Source: a virus
DNA: 43,532 nt
Virus record (IMG/VR): IMGVR_UViG_3300009505_000022
Coordinates: 1-43,532 of that record
Direction: 5' to 3' (one strand)
In this document: piece by piece, positions 18,332 through 26,860 of the stretch
How positions within the stretch are numbered: position 1 is the stretch's first letter
Layout: every line of letters starts with the position of its first letter
The notes under the pieces: generated by a model
The model's database searches: none
Told to the model about the DNA's origin: nothing
What the model saw: only the letters and a program-made list of their open reading frames with translations
Translations under genes and position numbers: made by a program

Positions 18332-20497
18332 TTATCTAATTATTTCACTACGATTTCCTTTATTGTTATATCTAGCAAAGTTAACAATAATATTTGATTG
18401 TTTTTTTACAGGTTGATAAAGGTGTCTTTGACAAGCCATTACTGCTAAACCTGAACTAATAGATGCATCAAACTTAGTTCTATTGCTAATATCAAACTTT
18501 GCCCAATCTTCTAATGTTCTACTAAAAGGCATGTAACCCATTTCATCTTCTTTAACTAGTCCTACATATGTTTCAATATAAGACTCAATAGCTGCTGCGT
18601 GAGCTTGTTTTACTGCTTCACTTGAGTTAGGTATACCCCCAAGTTCTTTTTCTGTCTTAGAGAGTTTGTGTTTAAGTTTATCTGGTCGATTTATACTAAA
18701 GCTTCTATACCCTCTATTTTTAAAATGATATAATAACCTAGGTTTATTATTCTCTACTAATATAGGCATTCCATAAAAAACACACGCCATCAATACTTCC
18801 TCAAAAAATATTTCGGCAGTTTGAGGTCTTGCTACATACTCTAAAAAAAACTGATTACTAGGAGCATCATCCATATTAAACTTTGTAATTCCATGCAATG
18901 CCCCATTAGATGCACCTCCTCCAACAGTTCCTGATATGTCATAGCTATCACACCCAAAAGCACCAAGATGCTCATTTAAAGGAAAAAAATCTCCCTTGTT
19001 ATTTTTCTTGTACCTATTTTGCATATTCTTTTTAGGAAGCCATCCTACTAAAAATCTTCCTCTAGTGTTAGGAGTCCATATTACTTCAGTATCTTTAATT
19101 CCATTCTTCCAGGAAAAAGAACCACGTGTTGTGTGGTGTTCTTGTATAAGTGAATCATTGTAGTCTATCTGCTGATATATACGTGTAAGATTAAACAATG
19201 ACTGTTTGCTTTCATCCCTGAACGCATGAGATTCAGTTCGAGGAAATTGTCTGTAAAACTCATTTAATGCGTCAGGATCATTCTTTAAACTTTCAACTTC
19301 ATTGTTCCAATACTCTATTACATCATTCATAGGCATACCATACTCATCTATATAACCTTCAAAGTTCCACTCCATAGGGATGAAAAGTGAATATAACCCA
19401 CTTTTGGTTTGACCATTATTACTTCTTTCATGTGGATTAGAGTCATAATACAGTTTTTTAAACTCTTCCCCTCCTTTACTAAGGGAGTTAGAAGTTGAAC
19501 CCATCATACATTTACCAATTATTCTTCTACCCAACCTTAAACAAGTTTTGGTAACACGATAATTATTTAATATATTATTAGGCTTTAGCCATTTACCACT
19601 TTCATCATGAGCTAATAGTAAAAGTTTTTCACCATCATAAGAGTTGTCATCTGTGTTCTTCCAGTCAATAGTTGTGTCAAGACCTTCCATCTCTTCATCA
19701 TCAACATTGTACATATTCTTTTTTGTAATCTTTGACGCAGGTATTCTAAAAGCTAATTCAGTTTTTGGTTTATCCATACCATCCTGGACAGGTTTAAAAA
19801 AGAACGGATAGTTTCTTACAATTGGAACAACCTTGTCTGTAAACATTTTTTTTGCATCAGAACCAGACTTAGATAATATTCCAATACGAGAGTTTTTAGA
19901 TATTGTTCCAACATTTGCACACTCTTCAGATGCCATATAAGAAAAACCTGAACGTCTGATTTTTAAATATATCATGCCAAAGCAACGAGGGTCTGCTTTA
20001 CAAGCTTCCCAAAAAATATAAAAAATTCTATTAGCTTCCCTAAAATCTGGATAACCAACATCAATCTTTGTCCATTGAAGATACATGTAATGTGACCCAG
20101 TTATATATGTACTTTTGTTATTGTTTACAAACCAATAGCCTTGCTCTCTTTTATCAAATTCATTTTCAATGTAGTCTACCCATTGAGCTTTAAAAGTATT
20201 AGGGTGCTCATTCCATTGAAATATAGATTGTATTTTTAAGATTGCCTTTGGAGGCTCTTTTCTTTCCCACTTATTGTTGTCTCTTTGAAGAGACTCTGGA
20301 GCTTTAGGTAATCCAATTCTAAGTCCGTTAATTTCATATATCTCACCTACCTCACCTGTTTTAGAAATTACAACAACATCATACTTTTCATCATAGCCAT
20401 ATTTCCATGACCTATTTCTATTCTTTTTTTTAAGAATACCTTTAGGTATGTAGTTATCTATAACTCTGTATAAACTATGAAGACCTTCGTTCTGCAA
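18332..20497 (-). CDS. terL: Terminase large subunit (DNA-packaging ATPase/nuclease)
   Basis: A 721-residue packaging motor. The ATPase half shows a deviant Walker A region (YLKIRRSGFSYMA, about residues 177-189), Walker B LLLLAHDE (about 292-299) with the catalytic Glu, and a coupling motif MMGSTSN (about 331-337). The nuclease half begins with the strand GAFGCDSYDISG (about 512-523), whose Asp is a metal ligand in the RNase H-like fold, and ends with later acidic residues near KQAHAAAIESYI. The usual GK(S/T) of Walker A is absent and the RR preceding SGFS may substitute. The start overlaps the candidate small terminase by 23 bases. Confidence 0.9.
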   Translation of the reverse strand: MQNEGLHSLYRVIDNYIPKGILKKKNRNRSWKYGYDEKYDVVVISKTGEVGEIYEINGLRIGLPKAPESLQRDNNKWERKEPPKAILKIQSIFQWNEHPNTFKAQWVDYIENEFDKREQGYWFVNNNKSTYITGSHYMYLQWTKIDVGYPDFREANRIFYIFWEACKADPRCFGMIYLKIRRSGFSYMASEECANVGTISKNSRIGILSKSGSDAKKMFTDKVVPIVRNYPFFFKPVQDGMDKPKTELAFRIPASKITKKNMYNVDDEEMEGLDTTIDWKNTDDNSYDGEKLLLLAHDESGKWLKPNNILNNYRVTKTCLRLGRRIIGKCMMGSTSNSLSKGGEEFKKLYYDSNPHERSNNGQTKSGLYSLFIPMEWNFEGYIDEYGMPMNDVIEYWNNEVESLKNDPDALNEFYRQFPRTESHAFRDESKQSLFNLTRIYQQIDYNDSLIQEHHTTRGSFSWKNGIKDTEVIWTPNTRGRFLVGWLPKKNMQNRYKKNNKGDFFPLNEHLGAFGCDSYDISGTVGGGASNGALHGITKFNMDDAPSNQFFLEYVARPQTAEIFFEEVLMACVFYGMPILVENNKPRLLYHFKNRGYRSFSINRPDKLKHKLSKTEKELGGIPNSSEAVKQAHAAAIESYIETYVGLVKEDEMGYMPFSRTLEDWAKFDISNRTKFDASISSGLAVMACQRHLYQPVKKQSNIIVNFARYNNKGNRSEIIR

Positions 20498-20762
20498 ATC
20501 CTTGTTTAGTGTCTAGTTTACTTGGACCTCGTGCTTCGATTTCCATTAAATTTTTTTCATTCTCTATTCTAGTCAGTATATCAAAAGCATCAAATATAGC
20601 TAACTTCTTTGTAGCTGCAGCATTCTTTAATCTATCAGCAGCTAGCTCGTCTTCAGGGTCTGGTTTAATTATATCTTCTTTAGCAACTTTAATTAGTTGC
20701 TCTACGGCTCTCATTCCTGCCTGAATAATATTCTTCTTTAAAGTTTGTGGGTCTAGTGCCAT
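20475..20762 (-). CDS. Candidate small terminase subunit, 95 aa
   Basis: A 95-residue, mainly helical and charged protein (MALDPQTLKKNIIQAGMRAV start, then DELAADRLKNAAATKKLAIF). It lies directly before the large terminase and overlaps it by 23 bases. Small terminases bind the packaging site and load the motor; they are short, helical and placed here in most tailed phages. No clear helix-turn-helix can be drawn by eye, so the assignment rests on position, size and helical character. Confidence 0.5.
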   Translation of the reverse strand: MALDPQTLKKNIIQAGMRAVEQLIKVAKEDIIKPDPEDELAADRLKNAAATKKLAIFDAFDILTRIENEKNLMEIEARGPSKLDTKQGFAERRSS

Positions 20763-20814
20763 TTGGATTATATTTAATTCTTGGTCGTTTTTTTCTTTTA
20801 GGCTTATCTTTCAT
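20689..20814 (-). CDS. Small basic overlapping ORF, 41 aa
   Basis: An open frame of 41 residues (MKDKPKRKKRPRIKYNPN, ending RNESRRATN) whose ATG overlaps the TGA of the preceding gene as ATGA at 20811-20814, the coupling arrangement used elsewhere in this window. Its second half overlaps the start of the TerS candidate in another frame by 74 bases. Very basic N-terminus, no domain recognised. The coupling favours a real gene, while the overlap with the next gene argues caution. Confidence 0.4.
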   Translation of the reverse strand: MKDKPKRKKRPRIKYNPNGTRPTNFKEEYYSGRNESRRATN

Positions 20815-21374
20815 AATTTAATTGTTATTTGATGATCAAACATTCGATAAAGTTTTTCACCATCCACTTCAAACTCATACTCGCTTTCTGGTTTAAAACA
20901 TATTTTGTCTCCTGGATTTACATTTTGTGAACGTAAATACTCATTGCTATATTTTATTTCACCCACCAATGGCTCTTCATTAGTGTTTTTATATAGATAA
21001 TAATCTTCAGTAGGAACAGGTTTTGTAAAGCAATACCTTCCATTAGTATTCCACTCTTTACCATCATGATACATATAAAACTGATCAGGCTCAACAAAAA
21101 ACAAATCATTCATAAAATAACTCCTGCCACTTTTTCTTCTACCCTGCATGTCATTGTAAAACTTAAAAACATTGTGATGAACTAAAAGTTTATCTCCTGG
21201 CTTGATAGGACCATCATAAACAATAGGTGTGGCTACCACCTCAGCAATACGATTAGATGCTTTATGATTTTCCTCTGAGGTGCTTGTTATAAAGTCTACT
21301 CCACCTATATTTTTTGTATTGTTATATCTTTTATTGTCTAAAGGAGTAGTGATAAATAAGTAAGGTGATTTCAT
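20811..21374 (-). CDS. Probable GroES-fold (Cpn10-like) duplicated-domain protein
   Basis: A 187-residue protein with two GroES-like halves. The first (about 40-110) has NRIAEVVATPIVYDGPIKPGDKLLVHHNVFKF, matching the Cpn10 pattern G-x-V-x-x-V ... V-x-x-G-D-x-V-L-F. The second (about 135-187) has LVGEIKYSNEYLRSQ, then VNPGDKICFKP and VDGEKLYRMFDHQITIKL, close to the end of GroES (the I-D-N-E-E ... I-L-A-I-V-E region). The identity is an inference from these patterns. It is the first of a chain of overlapping genes leading into the packaging genes and could cooperate with the phage GroEL, or be a structural protein. Confidence 0.45.
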   Translation of the reverse strand: MKSPYLFITTPLDNKRYNNTKNIGGVDFITSTSEENHKASNRIAEVVATPIVYDGPIKPGDKLLVHHNVFKFYNDMQGRRKSGRSYFMNDLFFVEPDQFYMYHDGKEWNTNGRYCFTKPVPTEDYYLYKNTNEEPLVGEIKYSNEYLRSQNVNPGDKICFKPESEYEFEVDGEKLYRMFDHQITIKL

Positions 21375-21604
21375 TAGAAGTTAATATTATATTCGACAGA
21401 CACAGGCATATTAATAAACTGCTTCCACAAAACAATTTCTTTATTATATGTAGATTCAATCCATACTTTAAAAGCATCTACATTTTCATCATATCTTATG
21501 TGATGTATTTTGTAAGTACCTTTTAATATTTCTTGCCCAACAACATAGTGCATAGCTCCTCCTTTGTAATCAGGACCAACTGCTATCTTACGAATATCAT
21601 TCAT
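21374..21604 (-). CDS. Conserved hypothetical protein, 76 aa
   Basis: A 76-residue protein starting MNDIRKIAVGPDYKGGAMHY. It has a GxEILKGTYKIHHIRYDENVDAF-like beta pattern and an aromatic C-terminal half. No function known to me. Its stop touches the next ATG, so it is coupled to the GroES-fold gene. A TATATTTG box lies about 22 bases upstream, just beyond a terminator, so it appears to be the first gene of the packaging operon. Confidence 0.6.
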   Translation of the reverse strand: MNDIRKIAVGPDYKGGAMHYVVGQEILKGTYKIHHIRYDENVDAFKVWIESTYNKEIVLWKQFINMPVSVEYNINF

Positions 21605-21625
21605 TTAATTAGATTTAATTTATAA

Positions 21626-21633
21626 CAAATATA
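21626..21633 (-). promoter_or_regulatory. -7 box before the packaging operon
   Basis: On the minus strand TATATTTG, an exact TAnnTTTG match. It lies 22 bases upstream of the ATG at 21604 and directly after the terminator, hence the likely start of the packaging transcript. No TTG -33 element is seen at the usual distance. Confidence 0.5.
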
Positions 21634-21636
21634 ATG

Positions 21637-21668
21637 AAAAAAAAATACCCCTGAATTAACAGAGGTAT
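21637..21668 (-). terminator. Strong rho-independent terminator before the packaging operon
   Basis: On the minus strand an ATACCTCTG / CAGGGGTAT stem of nine pairs (one wobble), loop TTAATT, followed by about eight T. It ends the fibre/lysis transcript before the packaging promoter. Confidence 0.9.
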
Positions 21669-21673
21669 TCTAA

Positions 21674-21762
21674 GCGAAGAGGAGACTCTAATTGGAAACA
21701 TCTCAAGGATGTGACCCTAGTTGTAAACATCTCAAGGATGTCATACTAATTGAGCTCCTCGC
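21674..21762 (-). ncRNA. Candidate structured RNA with two identical hairpins
   Basis: On the minus strand an outer pairing (GAGGAG with CTCCTC, then CTCAATT with AATTaGAG, one A bulged) encloses two exact copies of the 15-base hairpin ACATC-CTTGA-GATGT, at 21727-21741 and 21698-21712, 29 bases apart. The interval has no good reading frame. It lies in the 3' untranslated tail of the fibre gene, just before the terminator. It could be a small RNA, a processing site or a packaging signal; no known family is recognised. Confidence 0.5.
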
Positions 21763-21767
21763 ATATT

Positions 21768-22688
21768 TTAAGGACTAGACCTTTGAGCATTACCTGTTGA
21801 CCCTTGAGCTATTGTGTAATTATTTACAACTTGATTATTACTGCCATCATATTGATATTTTAATGTTACGGCATTTGATAAATTTCCAAAAATATAAGGT
21901 AACTCATGGTTTGTATTTGTCCATGTAGGGTTTGGTATACCTATAGCAAATTTCATTATAATTTGTGAGGTATGATAATCATTTGGATTATTCTCTGTAT
22001 TTTCATTAGCAGCAGGTCTTGTAACTGAAAATCGTGTTCCCCAGTTTTGATTGGTTGTTGTCGCAGGAAGTGATGTCACTTCTGTTGGATTCAGGATATC
22101 AAACAAAAATCCTAAAGGATTAAAAGGAACTTCAATATATGTAGTAGGTCTTAGCGAAGCAAAGTCAGTTATCAATGACCCTGTCTTAGCAATCTTTAAT
22201 TCACTATTTATATCCCATTCTGTTGGAATAGGAAATAATAATGCACCACCATTGGTAGTTTGGATAGTTGATGCCCAATTACTACCTGGAAAATTAGCTC
22301 TCTGATATTCTCCATTGTTATGAGAAGGATGAATAAAATTTGCCCTTTTCATTATATACGAATAATTAGGACCTAAATCTATTCTTTTATTTTTTTGCTT
22401 TCTATATCTAAACATAAAAAGCCTAGGATTTTTAGTTAACCAATCTGTTTCAGTTGGTTTTTGCATAGCAACAAAAGCTTTGTTATTTTTTGTAGTTGCA
22501 TCAACATATGGTCTTTTTAAAACATACATATAGGGTGTAGGAATATCATCAGCTTGTCCTATGTAAGTTTTTAAACCATCGACAGTAATGTTCTTGGTTA
22601 CATCTGTTGGTGTACCATTTGTTTGAGTGATAACTATCTTATCATCACCTTGAGGTGCAACTGTATTATATGAACTAATTTTTGGCAT
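21768..22688 (-). CDS. Putative virion fibre/spike protein
   Basis: A 306-residue protein. The N-terminus (MPKISSYNTVAPQGDDKIVI, then a TPTDVTKNITVDGLKTYI segment) is a pattern I associate with particle-anchored fibre proteins of marine phages. The remaining 250 residues are rich in Asn, Thr, Pro and aromatic residues, with no enzymatic motif, and end with QGSTGNAQRSSP. The gene lies between the lysis cassette and the packaging operon. Role inferred from N-terminal pattern and composition. Confidence 0.6.
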   Translation of the reverse strand: MPKISSYNTVAPQGDDKIVITQTNGTPTDVTKNITVDGLKTYIGQADDIPTPYMYVLKRPYVDATTKNNKAFVAMQKPTETDWLTKNPRLFMFRYRKQKNKRIDLGPNYSYIMKRANFIHPSHNNGEYQRANFPGSNWASTIQTTNGGALLFPIPTEWDINSELKIAKTGSLITDFASLRPTTYIEVPFNPLGFLFDILNPTEVTSLPATTTNQNWGTRFSVTRPAANENTENNPNDYHTSQIIMKFAIGIPNPTWTNTNHELPYIFGNLSNAVTLKYQYDGSNNQVVNNYTIAQGSTGNAQRSSP

Positions 22689-22692
22689 AATA

Positions 22693-23088
22693 TTATTTTT
22701 TTGTATCTGAATATGACTTCATCATTTTTTCTCCTGTTCTTCCGATAACATATCCACCTATTCCTATTTGTAGCAAATTCCAAAACTCGTTTTCAAGCTC
22801 AGGTATTGTTAAATCAAACAAAGGAGCAAGAAACTTTACATAGATAACTATAAACCCAAAAGCTAACATTAAAATTGGTCTCCAACTTCTTTGAATCCAA
22901 TTCCCTTTCGCTTCGGCTACTATTATTTCTGTCTGCATTCTTTGCAGCTCCAATTCTTTTTCAATAAGAATTTGTTTGATAGCATTCTCTGCTAATATTT
23001 TTTCTTCTTTAGAAGTAAATAGTTTATCAAGACCACCCATTATGTCCTTGACTACAGTACCTCCAAACCAATCTAATATTTTTTTCAT
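22693..23088 (-). CDS. Holin of the three-TM (GTA-holin-like) family
   Basis: A 131-residue protein with an amphipathic N-terminus, a charged coiled-coil (about 25-62), then a GNWIQRSWRPILMLAFGF motif leading into membrane segments at about 70-90 and 100-117. The W-x-x-R-S-W-R-P signature and the FWNLLQIGIGGYVIGRTGEK end match the 3TM holin family. Holins make inner-membrane lesions that let the endolysin reach the cell wall at lysis. It follows the M15 peptidase gene immediately, forming a lysis cassette. Confidence 0.8.
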   Translation of the reverse strand: MKKILDWFGGTVVKDIMGGLDKLFTSKEEKILAENAIKQILIEKELELQRMQTEIIVAEAKGNWIQRSWRPILMLAFGFIVIYVKFLAPLFDLTIPELENEFWNLLQIGIGGYVIGRTGEKMMKSYSDTKK

Positions 23089-23089
23089 A

Positions 23090-23461
23090 CTAATACATCC
23101 ACATTACTTGCTGAGACTTCTCTAAATCTAAATCTACATGAATAAAAGTTTTAGCAACTCCTATTCTTTGAAAACCTGTTTCTTGTAGTAAAAATATTAA
23201 ATGAAATCTATCAACACTATTATCACATTTTATATCTGCTGCTAACCCATACATATGACTTGAACCTTTTGAAGTTTCAGTCTTAGGTTTACCACCAACT
23301 GCTGCGTTATGCTCTTGCGATCTATACCCACTATTTATAACAATAGGCTTTCCAAATTTATCACGAACCTCATCAAGCATCTGTAGAAAATTCTCATCCA
23401 TTAAATTACCACTTCCTGGCATGTCAGGTGAATCAAATTCTTTGTAGCTAAAGTGTTTCAT
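23090..23461 (-). CDS. Endolysin: peptidase M15-type (VanY/D-Ala-D-Ala carboxypeptidase-like)
   Basis: A 123-residue single-domain enzyme. The zinc-binding signature is visible: SSHMYGLAADIKCD with His69 and Asp76 as ligands and FIHVD with His108 and Asp110, all at the spacing of the M15 family. It cleaves peptide cross-bridges of peptidoglycan. There is no signal peptide, so export needs the holin encoded next door. Its start overlaps the stop of a small membrane-protein gene as ATGA, so the lysis genes are translated together. Confidence 0.9.
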   Translation of the reverse strand: MKHFSYKEFDSPDMPGSGNLMDENFLQMLDEVRDKFGKPIVINSGYRSQEHNAAVGGKPKTETSKGSSHMYGLAADIKCDNSVDRFHLIFLLQETGFQRIGVAKTFIHVDLDLEKSQQVMWMY

Positions 23462-23613
23462 TTATTTTCCTTATAGTTAGCATAAATTCTTTGTGCCGTA
23501 TACACAATAGAGATTATTAATAATATTATTTTTAGTATTGCTTCTATTTTACTAAATGAAACAACTAAAGCAAGACCATTAAGTATAGTCAGTTTTATAT
23601 CCGATAAGTTCAT
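23458..23613 (-). CDS. Small single-TM membrane protein in the lysis cassette
   Basis: A 51-residue protein (MNLSDIKLTILNGLALVVSF start, then a KIILLIISIVYTAQRIYANY segment). It has one or two hydrophobic stretches and a short basic C-terminus. Its TGA overlaps the ATG of the M15 endolysin. It resembles small pinholin or spanin-like partners of phage lysis genes in size and position. An in-frame ATG at 23625 would add four residues. The role is inferred. Confidence 0.55.
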   Translation of the reverse strand: MNLSDIKLTILNGLALVVSFSKIEAILKIILLIISIVYTAQRIYANYKENK

Positions 23614-23617
23614 TTTA

Positions 23618-23704
23618 CTAAACATGTTTGTATTGATAATTCATTTGAACGTCAATCAACCAAGAATTAGTTTGAACATAGTAAGTTTTAATACTTGATT
23701 TCAT
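23618..23704 (-). CDS. Very short ORF upstream of the lysis cassette (28 aa)
   Basis: An open frame of 28 residues (MKSSIKTYYVQTNSWLIDVQ...KHV) overlapping the next possible ATG at 23625. A TAACTTTG box (matches TAnnTTTG) on the minus strand at 23710-23717 lies 5 bases before its ATG, so it could be a leaderless leader peptide. It may equally be chance in AT-rich sequence; nothing in the protein is recognised. Confidence 0.25.
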   Translation of the reverse strand: MKSSIKTYYVQTNSWLIDVQMNYQYKHV

Positions 23705-23738
23705 ACAAACAAAGTTAAGTAAAAAATAATTAACCTAT

Positions 23739-26582
23739 CTATGGAGTACAGGCAGCAAAATTAGGTTTTGGTTGTGTCCATGAAGTAGTGCCATCAGCAA
23801 AGCTTGTACAGTAAGTCACATTACTCACACTCCATCCACTTAAATCTTGGTTATAAGATGTTGCATCTTGAAACATAAAGCCCATATTAGTTATACTACT
23901 CGTATCCCAAGAACTTAAATCTTGGTTAAAAGCAGTAGCATTAAAAAACATACTTAACGTAGTATTTGCACTAGTCACATCCCAAGAGCTTATATCTTGG
24001 TTAAAAGAAGAATTTCTAAACATATTATTAAAATCAGTAACACTACCAGTATCCCATCCACTTATGTCTCCGTTAAAAGCAGTAGAATCAGAAAACATTC
24101 TACCCATATTAGTAACACTACTCACATCCCAATTTGAAATATCTCCATTAAAATTAGACTCAAAAAACATTTGAGTCATATTATCAACACTACTTGTATC
24201 CCAAGAATTTAAGTTTTGATTAAAAGAATCTGTTTGCCCAAACATTCTACCCATACTAGTTACACTACTAACATCCCAATTATTTAAAGGTTGATTAAAA
24301 TCACGACACTTATTAAACATATCATTCATCCTAGTAACACTACTCACATCCCAACTACCAATAGGTTGATTAAATGAATCTGCATTCTCAAACATATTGA
24401 ACATAGTGTTAACACTACTCGTATCCCATCCACTTATATCTTGGTTAAAAGGAGTACCAGTAAACATACTATCCATCTTAGTTACACTACTCGTATCCCA
24501 AGACCCTATATCTTGATTGAAAGAATTTGCAAAATTAAACATATTAGTCATAGTGGTAACACTACTCGTATCCCAAGACCCTATATCTTGATTGAAAATA
24601 GTAAACTGAAACATATAAGACATAAGAGTCACACTACTTACATCCCATCCACTTATGTCTCCGTTAAAATCATTTGCTCCAGAAAACATTTGACTCATAT
24701 TAGTAACACCACTAACAACCCATGAATTTAAATCTTGGTCAAAATCACGAGCATCATAAAACATTTGAGACATTATAGTTACATTACTCACATCCCAAGA
24801 ACTTATATCTTGATTAAACGCAAATGCTTGACGAAACATCTGAGACATATCAGTAATATTACTAACATCCCAAGAACTAATGTTTCCGTTAAAATCAAAT
24901 GCTCGATAAAAAATTTTAGTCATACCAGTAGCACTACTTGTATCCCATGAATTTAAATCTTGGTTAAAATCATAAGCATTTTGAAACATTGCTTCAAAGT
25001 TAAAAACACTACTCACATCCCATGAGTCAAGAGGTTGGTTGAATATACCTGCACCTAAAAACATATATTGCATGGTAAATACATTACTTGTATCCCAAGA
25101 GCTTATATCTTGATTAAAAGCATTTGCAGAATAAAACATACTACTCATGTTAGTCACACTACTAGTATCCCAAGAACCTATATCTTGATTAAAAATAGAA
25201 TTATTCCTAAACATATTAGTCATACTAGTTACACTACCAGTATCCCAAGAACCTATATCTTGATTAAAAGCATTTGCAGAATAAAACATATCGCCCATAA
25301 CAGTAACACTACTTGTATTCCAACTTGTAATATTGCCATTAAAAACAGAAGCATCCCTAAACATAGAAAACATATTAGTTACACTGCTGACATCCCAAGA
25401 ATTTAAGTTTTGATTAAAAACAGTTGCACCTCTAAACATACTACCCATTAAAGTTACACTTGACACATCCCAAGCACTAATATCGCCATTAAACGAGCTT
25501 TTGTTAAAAAAAGCATTAGTCATATTAGTTACTAGGCTCACATCCCAATCTTGTATCTTTCCGTAAGGAGAAAGATTATAGTCTCCATTAGGGTCTTGAG
25601 CTAGTATATCATTAATTGCAGTTTGAAATGTTGCATCAGTTAATTGACTAGCATTTACAAAAGGTGGTTTGGATAATATCCAACTTGGTGTATTAGTATC
25701 AAAGTCAGTATAATTAGTAACTAGACTTACATCCCATCCACTTAAATCTTGGTTAAAACTTGTTGCATCTTTCCACATTTCTTTCATGTTGTTCACGTTG
25801 GCAGTGTCCCAAGAAGTAATGTTTCCGTTAAATGATATAGCATCTTCAAACATGCTAAACATATTTGTAACATTATCTACATCCCAACTGTTTAAAGATT
25901 TATTAAATGAAGTTGCGTTCTGAAACATATAAGACATATCAATTACATTGCTCACATCCCAATTGCTAAGAGGTTGGTTAAAAACAGAATTACTTCTAAA
26001 CATAAAACCCATAGCAATTACATTACTAACATCCCAATTATTTAAAGGTTGATTAAAAGCAGAATTTTGAAACATTTGTTGCATATTGCTAACATTACCA
26101 GTGTTCCATGAACTTATATCTTGGTTAAAAGAGGTAGTATTCAAAAACATCTCTTTCATAGTAGTCACACTACTCACATCCCAATTATTAAGGGGTTGGT
26201 TAAAAGATGATGCGTTAAAAAACATAGCCTGCATAGTAGCTACATTACTTGTATTCCAACTACTTATGTTTCCATTAAAAGAACTAGCTCCATCAAAAAG
26301 AGCAAACATATTAGTCACACTAGACGTATTCCAAGAACTTATATCTCCATTAAAAGTACTTTTAAATTGAAATGCACTCGACATATCTGTTACTTGGCTA
26401 ACGTTCCAATCTTGAATTTTGCCATAGGGTGCTAGGTCGTAATCCCCATTGGGGTCTTGAGCTAATATATCTGTAATAGCTTGATTAAATGTAGCGTCAG
26501 TTAGAGGCAGAGAACCACCTCCCCCTGCACCAATTGCTGAGGATGTTGAAGATCCTATACCTACTGCAATGGATATATACAT
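23739..26582 (-). CDS. BspA-like (DUF285) leucine-rich-repeat surface/fibre protein
   Basis: A 947-residue protein. Residues 1-25 form a Gly/Ser-rich segment, then two blocks each open with LTDATF...[14 protein letters not shown] and PYGKIQDW. They continue as about 25-residue repeats of the BspA/DUF285 type, W-D-x-S-x-V-T-x-M-x-x-M-F ... F-N-Q-D-I-S-S. I count about 10 repeats in block 1 and 24 in block 2, each block closing with a degenerate unit ending in TSW. BspA-type repeats form a right-handed solenoid used for binding surfaces in bacteria. On a phage the protein is most simply a receptor-binding fibre. It lies between decoration-like and lysis genes. Confidence 0.85.
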   Translation of the reverse strand: MYISIAVGIGSSTSSAIGAGGGGSLPLTDATFNQAITDILAQDPNGDYDLAPYGKIQDWNVSQVTDMSSAFQFKSTFNGDISSWNTSSVTNMFALFDGASSFNGNISSWNTSNVATMQAMFFNASSFNQPLNNWDVSSVTTMKEMFLNTTSFNQDISSWNTGNVSNMQQMFQNSAFNQPLNNWDVSNVIAMGFMFRSNSVFNQPLSNWDVSNVIDMSYMFQNATSFNKSLNSWDVDNVTNMFSMFEDAISFNGNITSWDTANVNNMKEMWKDATSFNQDLSGWDVSLVTNYTDFDTNTPSWILSKPPFVNASQLTDATFQTAINDILAQDPNGDYNLSPYGKIQDWDVSLVTNMTNAFFNKSSFNGDISAWDVSSVTLMGSMFRGATVFNQNLNSWDVSSVTNMFSMFRDASVFNGNITSWNTSSVTVMGDMFYSANAFNQDIGSWDTGSVTSMTNMFRNNSIFNQDIGSWDTSSVTNMSSMFYSANAFNQDISSWDTSNVFTMQYMFLGAGIFNQPLDSWDVSSVFNFEAMFQNAYDFNQDLNSWDTSSATGMTKIFYRAFDFNGNISSWDVSNITDMSQMFRQAFAFNQDISSWDVSNVTIMSQMFYDARDFDQDLNSWVVSGVTNMSQMFSGANDFNGDISGWDVSSVTLMSYMFQFTIFNQDIGSWDTSSVTTMTNMFNFANSFNQDIGSWDTSSVTKMDSMFTGTPFNQDISGWDTSSVNTMFNMFENADSFNQPIGSWDVSSVTRMNDMFNKCRDFNQPLNNWDVSSVTSMGRMFGQTDSFNQNLNSWDTSSVDNMTQMFFESNFNGDISNWDVSSVTNMGRMFSDSTAFNGDISGWDTGSVTDFNNMFRNSSFNQDISSWDVTSANTTLSMFFNATAFNQDLSSWDTSSITNMGFMFQDATSYNQDLSGWSVSNVTYCTSFADGTTSWTQPKPNFAACTP
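23739..26582 (-). repeat. BspA/DUF285 25-residue (75-base) repeat array in the fibre gene
   Basis: The coding sequence contains about 34 units of 72-75 bases, each with the codons for W-D-(T/V)-S-x-V-T-x-M. Adjacent units share long stretches of identical DNA, for instance the ATATCTTGATTGAAA (plus strand) surroundings near 24510 and 24585. Such an array is open to gain, loss or exchange of units by homologous recombination. Confidence 0.75.
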
Positions 26583-26583
26583 A

Positions 26584-26850
26584 CTACCAAAGTGCTAATA
26601 TGTCAGAAGCAGAAGTTCCTGTTAAATAAACTCTTACAACATTTACTGGTAAAAAACCTCCATTAGGAAATCCTGCAAAAGTTACGTCATCTCCACCTGC
26701 AGTTAATACTCTAAGGTTTCCTCCAGTCCCTACATATAAAACACATCCATTATTTCCTCTTCCATTTTGTGAAGAAATGCTAGGTATATCATCAGTATTA
26801 GATGGAATCACTGCAACTGCCCTGCTTGTTTGTAATTTCTGGTATGACAT
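26584..26850 (-). CDS. Small virion decoration-like protein
   Basis: An 88-residue protein ([20 protein letters not shown] start) with a central [20 protein letters not shown] strand pair and a C-terminal [22 protein letters not shown] recognise this pattern as a small beta-sandwich protein common in marine podo- and myovirus genomes, beside head or tail fibre genes, probably a capsid decoration or spike. The gene sits immediately before the BspA gene (stop-to-start gap of one base). The family is of unknown function to me. Confidence 0.65.
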   Translation of the reverse strand: MSYQKLQTSRAVAVIPSNTDDIPSISSQNGRGNNGCVLYVGTGGNLRVLTAGGDDVTFAGFPNGGFLPVNVVRVYLTGTSASDILALW

Positions 26851-26860
26851 ATTTTAAATA

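Noticed and set aside
24441-25406. Plus-strand ORFs opposite the BspA gene
   Set aside because: Their repeats mirror the antisense of the BspA repeats; a shadow effect.
23739-26582. CRISPR-like repeat array
   Set aside because: The 75-base repeats are coding and variable; no constant repeats with unique spacers.
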